In this document: positions 63,088-64,000 of the stretch, piece by piece
Position numbering within the stretch: position 1 is the stretch's first letter
Layout of the letters: every line of letters begins with the position of its first letter
Assembly: GCA_030730025.1 (NCBI GenBank)
Contig: JANQWC010000013.1
Span: 30,080 to 94,079 of the forward strand
Reading direction: 5' to 3'
DNA length: 64,000 bases
Origin: Crocinitomicaceae bacterium
Lineage (GTDB): Bacteria > Bacteroidota > Bacteroidia > Flavobacteriales_D > Crocinitomicaceae
Translations under genes and position numbers: made by a program
Notes under the pieces: model-generated
Database searches by the model: none
Seen by the model: the letters and a program-made list of their open reading frames with translations, nothing else
Told to the model about the DNA's origin: nothing

Positions 63088-63495
63088 ATGAAAAGCCCCA
63101 AAGAAATCGTTCAGGGCATGCTCCACAACGACGCCTTCAGCCAGCTGCTCGACATGCAGATCATTGCCTTAGAACTGGGCACCTGCACCCTTAGCTGCCC
63201 CGTCACGAAAGCGTCGACCAACGGTTTTGGCATTGCTCACGGCGGCCTCACCTACTCGCTCGCCGACTCCGCACTCGCTTTTGCAGCCAACACCCGAGGC
63301 CAACAGTGCGTCAGCATCGATACCCAAATCTCGCACCTCGCGAAAGTCCAACTGGGCGATACCCTCACTGCACACTGCACAGAAATTCACCGGGGCAAGC
63401 GCACCGGCACTTATCAAGTAAGCATTGAAAACCAAGACCATAGACTCGTCGCGTTTTTCAAAGGCACCGTTTTTGTCTCCGACCAAAATTGGTAA
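63088..63495 (+). CDS. Hotdog-fold acyl-CoA thioesterase, PaaI-like
   Basis: A 135-residue PaaI/YbgC-type hotdog thioesterase. The motif GIAHGGLTYSLADSALAFAAN contains the HGG helix start and the catalytic Asp of PaaI. Such enzymes hydrolyse aryl- or hydroxyphenylacetyl-CoA or other acyl-CoA esters. No phenylacetate genes are nearby, so the substrate remains open. The ATG at 63088 begins MKSPKEIVQ; a start at 63070 would overlap the MBL gene. It ends the DUF1573-MBL-thioesterase operon. Confidence 0.87.
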   Translation: MKSPKEIVQGMLHNDAFSQLLDMQIIALELGTCTLSCPVTKASTNGFGIAHGGLTYSLADSALAFAANTRGQQCVSIDTQISHLAKVQLGDTLTAHCTEIHRGKRTGTYQVSIENQDHRLVAFFKGTVFVSDQNW

Positions 63496-63528
63496 GCACG
63501 ATTTTTTTCGATTTTTTCTCACTTCCGC

Positions 63529-63558
63529 TTGCTTATTATCAAAAAATGCGTACTTTTG
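63529..63558 (+). promoter_or_regulatory. tRNA-Asp promoter (TTG - 19 nt - TACTTTTG)
   Basis: TTG at 63529-63531 and an exact TAnnTTTG box at 63551-63558, separated by 19 nt, the standard Flavobacteriia arrangement. The box ends 69 nt before tRNA-Asp. Confidence 0.65.
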
Positions 63559-63627
63559 TATCCGCTTTAACGTAAGCATTACACAATTCTCAAGCAACTG
63601 TTGTTGCTCACGCAAGTGAAAGAAATT

Positions 63628-63701
63628 GGTTTGGTAGTTCAGTTGGTTAGAATACCTGCCTGTCACGCAGGGGGTCGCGGGTTCGAGTCCCGTCCAGACC
63701 G
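63628..63701 (+). tRNA. tRNA-Asp (anticodon GTC)
   Basis: Acceptor stem GGTTTGG pairs with CCAGACC (one G-T). The D arm contains AGTTCAGTTGGTTAGAAT, anticodon stem CCTGC/GCAGG encloses CTGTCAC with anticodon GTC, and the T arm is GGGTTCGAGTCCC. The discriminator is G; no encoded CCA. Confidence 0.96.
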
Positions 63702-63906
63702 CAAAACGCTTCGTTAAAGACAAGTCCTATATGGCTGTAGGAATTAGAAAACCCTAAGATGTATCAAATGTCTTAGGGTTTTTGCTTTCATAGAGTTTTT
63801 GGTCCAATTTTAAAACCGTGGACGGATTTCTAAAATTTTTCTTTCGTTTTCGGAAAAATCAATTGTTAATAACTTTTCGTTTTGCAGTTCGGGTAGGACC
63901 GCAAAA
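63697..63906. repeat. Imperfect direct repeat of the tRNA-Asp 3' end
   Basis: GACCGCAAAA at 63697-63706, spanning the tRNA 3' end, recurs exactly 200 bp later at 63897-63906. Only scattered bases match upstream of it. Short duplications of tRNA 3' ends are typical of integrase attachment sites, but ten bases could also be chance. Confidence 0.3.
63748..63783 (+). terminator. Rho-independent terminator after tRNA-Asp
   Basis: AAAACCCTAAGA pairs with TCTTAGGGTTTT across an 11-nt loop, ending in T. It lies 46 nt after the tRNA. Confidence 0.75.
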
Positions 63907-63942
63907 ATGGGGGTGAAAATGGGTCTTATTTTTGACCTCATT
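63784..63942. other. AT-rich non-coding tail
   Basis: Between the tRNA-Asp terminator and a possible leftward gene I see no convincing reading frame, only AT-rich sequence and the second copy of the tRNA-Asp end repeat. Confidence 0.5.
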
Positions 63943-64000
63943 TTAATCGTAAAAATCCCTCTCCAAATACCTCAAAATTTCTTCTCTTGCTACTTTACCG
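63943..64000 (-). CDS. Possible 3' end of a leftward CDS cut by the window edge
   Basis: On the minus strand 18 sense codons (GKVAREEILRYLERDFYD) run to a TAA at 63943-63945. The composition is protein-like and helical, but too short for family assignment. Its place just beyond a tRNA-Asp repeat makes a mobile-element protein conceivable; this is speculation. Confidence 0.3.
   Translation of the reverse strand, partial: GKVAREEILRYLERDFYD

Noticed and set aside
63169..63723. Leftward frame of 184 codons
   Set aside because: It runs antisense through tRNA-Asp (GLEPATPCVTGR-type peptide) and the thioesterase gene; it is a shadow.
1..64000. CRISPR arrays, insertion sequences, rRNA genes, complete prophage
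   Set aside because: I saw no regularly spaced repeats, transposase-like proteins, terminal inverted repeats or rRNA sequence in this window.

Overview
The window looks like a stretch of ordinary chromosome from a member of the Bacteroidota, most likely a Flavobacteriia-like lineage. The evidence is: five exported proteins with type IX secretion (T9SS) C-terminal sorting domains, SprB-type repeats, a fused SecDF, a Rho with a long low-complexity insertion, lineage-typical families (DUF4199, DUF2452, DUF1573, DUF3817), promoters of the TAnnTTTG type and no visible Shine-Dalgarno sequences. No rRNA, CRISPR array, insertion sequence or complete prophage is visible. Genus cannot be told from the sequence alone.

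Layout. 1-6 kb: a membrane protein, an NlpC/P60 peptidase overlapping a repeat-rich exported protein, and a two-gene M16 peptidase operon (one active-site subunit, one without the zinc motif). 6-18 kb: an Asp-box T9SS cargo; the dnaX-menE-J-domain-nth operon, in which dnaX is split at an A AAA AAG slippery site; dnaB; an exported protein often labelled asparagine synthetase B; rho-DUF4199; and mpl, read leftwards behind an 839-residue exported coiled-coil/TPR-like protein. 21-33 kb: a FAD oxidoreductase, DUF2452, yaaA, a SprB-repeat cargo, a VIT/VWA protein and secDF. 32.7-36 kb: a four-gene glycan operon joined by ATGA overlaps. 36-42 kb: two large T9SS cargos, one a PNGase F-like protein whose N domain seems to be split by a LamG-containing insertion. 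42-48 kb: accD-fba, a 48-codon gene with its own terminator, two small proteins, uvrB, DUF3817 and fabI. 48-60.7 kb: a 1078-residue Asp-box protein, a nidogen-like type B T9SS cargo, osmC-rlmB, a yjjG-like phosphatase, a small membrane protein, upp, an MFS carrier and kup. 60.7-64 kb: tRNA-Leu(GAG), a HEPN/MNT toxin-antitoxin pair, a DUF1573 lipoprotein, an MBL-fold hydrolase, a hotdog thioesterase and tRNA-Asp(GTC), followed by a mostly non-coding tail that may hold the 3' end of a leftward gene.

Most of the content is housekeeping: replication and repair (dnaX, dnaB, nth, uvrB), transcription termination (rho), fatty acid synthesis (accD, fabI), wall recycling (mpl), protein export (secDF), sugar metabolism (fba) and K+ uptake (kup). 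It is interleaved with surface or secreted proteins. Genes are tightly packed: same-strand neighbours often overlap by 1 or 4 nt, and most convergent pairs overlap at their 3' ends. The observations most worth a second look are the dnaX slippery run, the repeated placement of an exact TAnnTTTG box 4-5 nt before an ATG (predicting leaderless mRNAs), the split PNGase F-like enzyme, the HEPN/MNT pair, the 48-codon gene, and an endonuclease III without its iron-sulfur cysteines.
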